Assembly (NCBI GenBank): GCA_017557475.1
Contig: JAFYYO010000116.1
Location: 1 to 6,339, forward strand
DNA from: Bacteroidaceae bacterium
GTDB taxonomy: Bacteria; Bacteroidota; Bacteroidia; Bacteroidales; Bacteroidaceae
Direction of reading: 5' to 3'
Length of the DNA stretch: 6,339 nucleotides
The notes beneath the pieces are model-generated. The model saw only the letters and a program-made list of their open reading frames with translations, ran no database searches and was not told where the DNA came from. Of the stretch, positions 5,186-6,339 are shown piece by piece (the first letter of the stretch is position 1; each line of letters opens with the position of its first letter). The position numbers and the translations under genes were made by a program.

Positions 5186-6339
5186 ATGAGAATAAGATTG
5201 TTATCCATTTTGATGCTTATTGCAGGAACAGGCTATGCTCAACAGGCATGGACGCTGCAAGACTGCTTGGACTATGCGCTGGAGCATAATATCCAAGTGC
5301 AGAAGAATCGCATCAGTGAAGAGAGAAGCGAAGTGAGCCTCTGGCAAGACAAGGGTGCACTCTTCCCCAGCCTCAGTTTCAGCACAAACCAAGGCGTGGG
5401 CTATCGTCCCTTTACTGAGGTCATCAATATTGTCCAGGGAGACCAAGTAACGAGCACCAGAAGCAATGTCACCTACCAAGGGACTTATGGCCTCAACGCT
5501 AATGTTACTCTCTGGAACGGCGGCATCAATCACAAGAACATCAAAGAACAGGAGTTGCAGAATCGCATCACTGCCCTCACCACAGAGCAGAGCGAACTCA
5601 GCATACAAGAACAGATTGCACAGCTCTATGTGCAAATCATGTACACAAAAGAGGCCAAGAAGGTCAACGAACTGCTTCTCTCTACTGCACAAAGCCAATA
5701 CGACAGAGGTGTAGAGATGATGAATCAAGGACAAATGGCAAAGGCAGATGTTGTGCAACTCGAAGCACAATTGAGCAGTGCCCAGTACTCTGTTGTCAAT
5801 AGCGAGACACAACTCGCCAACTACAAGCGCCAACTCAAGGCTCTTCTCGAACTTGACCTCAACACTCCTTTTGATGTGGCAGGCAACATTCCTTCAGATG
5901 AACAGGTTCTTGCTCTCGTGCCAAGTGCCCAAGAGGCTTACGAAAAGGCTCTTGGAACAAGGCCCGAGATAAAGAGTGCCGAACTTAGCATCGAAGCAGC
6001 AGATATGCAGCTTGACATCGCTAAACGAGGCTTCTATCCTACCATCGGAGCAAGTGCAAGTCTGGGAAGCAATCACTCATCAGGCAGCAGCAATGGTTTT
6101 GGCGAACAGATGAAGACCAACCTCAACATGAGTGCAGGCCTCAACTTCAGCGTGCCTATCTTCGACAATCGTCGCAACCAATCGAATGTCAAGACAGCCA
6201 AGTTGCAACAACTCTCTTCCAAACTTGACTTGCAAGACAAAAAGAACACGCTCTCAAGCACGATTGAGCAGTACTGGCTCAATGCCAACAATGGTCAGCA
6301 GAACTACATCGCAGCCAAGGCTCGTGTCAAGAGTCAGGA
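5186..6339 (+). CDS. TolC-family outer membrane efflux protein, 3' end beyond the window
   Basis: The frame opens at ATG 5186, 13 bp after the glycosyltransferase stop, and stays open for 384 codons to the window edge. A signal peptide MRIRLLSILMLIAGTGYA with cleavage before QQAW is followed by WTLQDCLDYALEHNIQVQKN, the usual beginning of Bacteroidetes outer membrane efflux proteins. Both halves of the duplicated OEP fold are seen: GALFPSLSFSTN and ANVTLWNGGINHKNIKEQEL in the first, KRGFYPTIGASASLGSN and LNFSVPIFDNRRNQSNVKTA in the second, with long helical, Q/A/E-rich stretches between, typical of the periplasmic barrel. The trimer would form the outer-membrane channel of an efflux or type I export system. 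The partner adaptor and pump would be expected downstream but are not visible. The upstream stretch is A-rich without a Shine-Dalgarno site. Confidence 0.93.
   Translation, partial: MRIRLLSILMLIAGTGYAQQAWTLQDCLDYALEHNIQVQKNRISEERSEVSLWQDKGALFPSLSFSTNQGVGYRPFTEVINIVQGDQVTSTRSNVTYQGTYGLNANVTLWNGGINHKNIKEQELQNRITALTTEQSELSIQEQIAQLYVQIMYTKEAKKVNELLLSTAQSQYDRGVEMMNQGQMAKADVVQLEAQLSSAQYSVVNSETQLANYKRQLKALLELDLNTPFDVAGNIPSDEQVLALVPSAQEAYEKALGTRPEIKSAELSIEAADMQLDIAKRGFYPTIGASASLGSNHSSGSSNGFGEQMKTNLNMSAGLNFSVPIFDNRRNQSNVKTAKLQQLSSKLDLQDKKNTLSSTIEQYWLNANNGQQNYIAAKARVKSQ

Noticed and set aside
5201..5833. Long minus-strand open frame (210 codons)
   Set aside because: It lies opposite the TolC-like gene, which has a signal peptide and family motifs; no recognised protein features are present in the antisense frame.

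Overview
The window looks like a chromosomal segment from a Bacteroidota bacterium, most likely a Prevotella-type Bacteroidales. Three things suggest this: two promoter-like sites of the Bacteroidetes form TAnnTTTG (TACCTTTG on the minus strand, TATCTTTG on the plus strand), starts preceded by A-rich sequence instead of Shine-Dalgarno sites, and a C-terminal motif of the kind YNLAGQKV...NGKKFLKK common in Prevotella surface proteins. This assignment is inference from sequence style; no 16S or tRNA gene is present.

Layout. Positions 1-2071 (+) hold the 3' part of a large modular, probably surface-located protein made of repeats of about 195-198 residues; its 5' end lies outside the window. Positions 2072-2383 form a convergent spacer. 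It holds a strong rho-independent terminator for the first gene, a terminator for the opposing gene, and between them, filling the gap almost exactly, an array of eight (perhaps nine) 22-bp units, most of which are small palindromes. Positions 2384-2563 (-) encode a 59-residue cysteine-rich lipoprotein ending in a triple DTCAC repeat, with its own promoter. The divergent spacer 2564-2863 carries that promoter, a perfect TTGAT-N4-ATCAA palindrome, another inverted repeat and the promoter for the rightward genes.

From about 2864 to the right edge there is a rightward gene set: mtaB (tRNA ms2t6A37 methylthiotransferase), a family 2 glycosyltransferase overlapping it by ATGA, and, after a 13-bp gap, a TolC-like outer-membrane efflux protein that runs off the window. 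Spacing suggests one transcript. The functions (tRNA modification, glycan assembly, efflux) do not form an obvious single pathway.

The most unusual content is repetitive DNA. First, the 22-bp array: unit arms differ in sequence but often remain self-complementary, and the period is about two helical turns. Second, a family of about 31-bp hairpin repeats inserted in frame inside protein-coding genes: one copy in the modular protein and two in mtaB, one of those inverted and lying inside the TRAM domain. The two direct copies are read in the same frame and give nearly the same peptide (TLS-S/N-SPLKGE). I see no CRISPR array, transposase, tRNA or rRNA gene.
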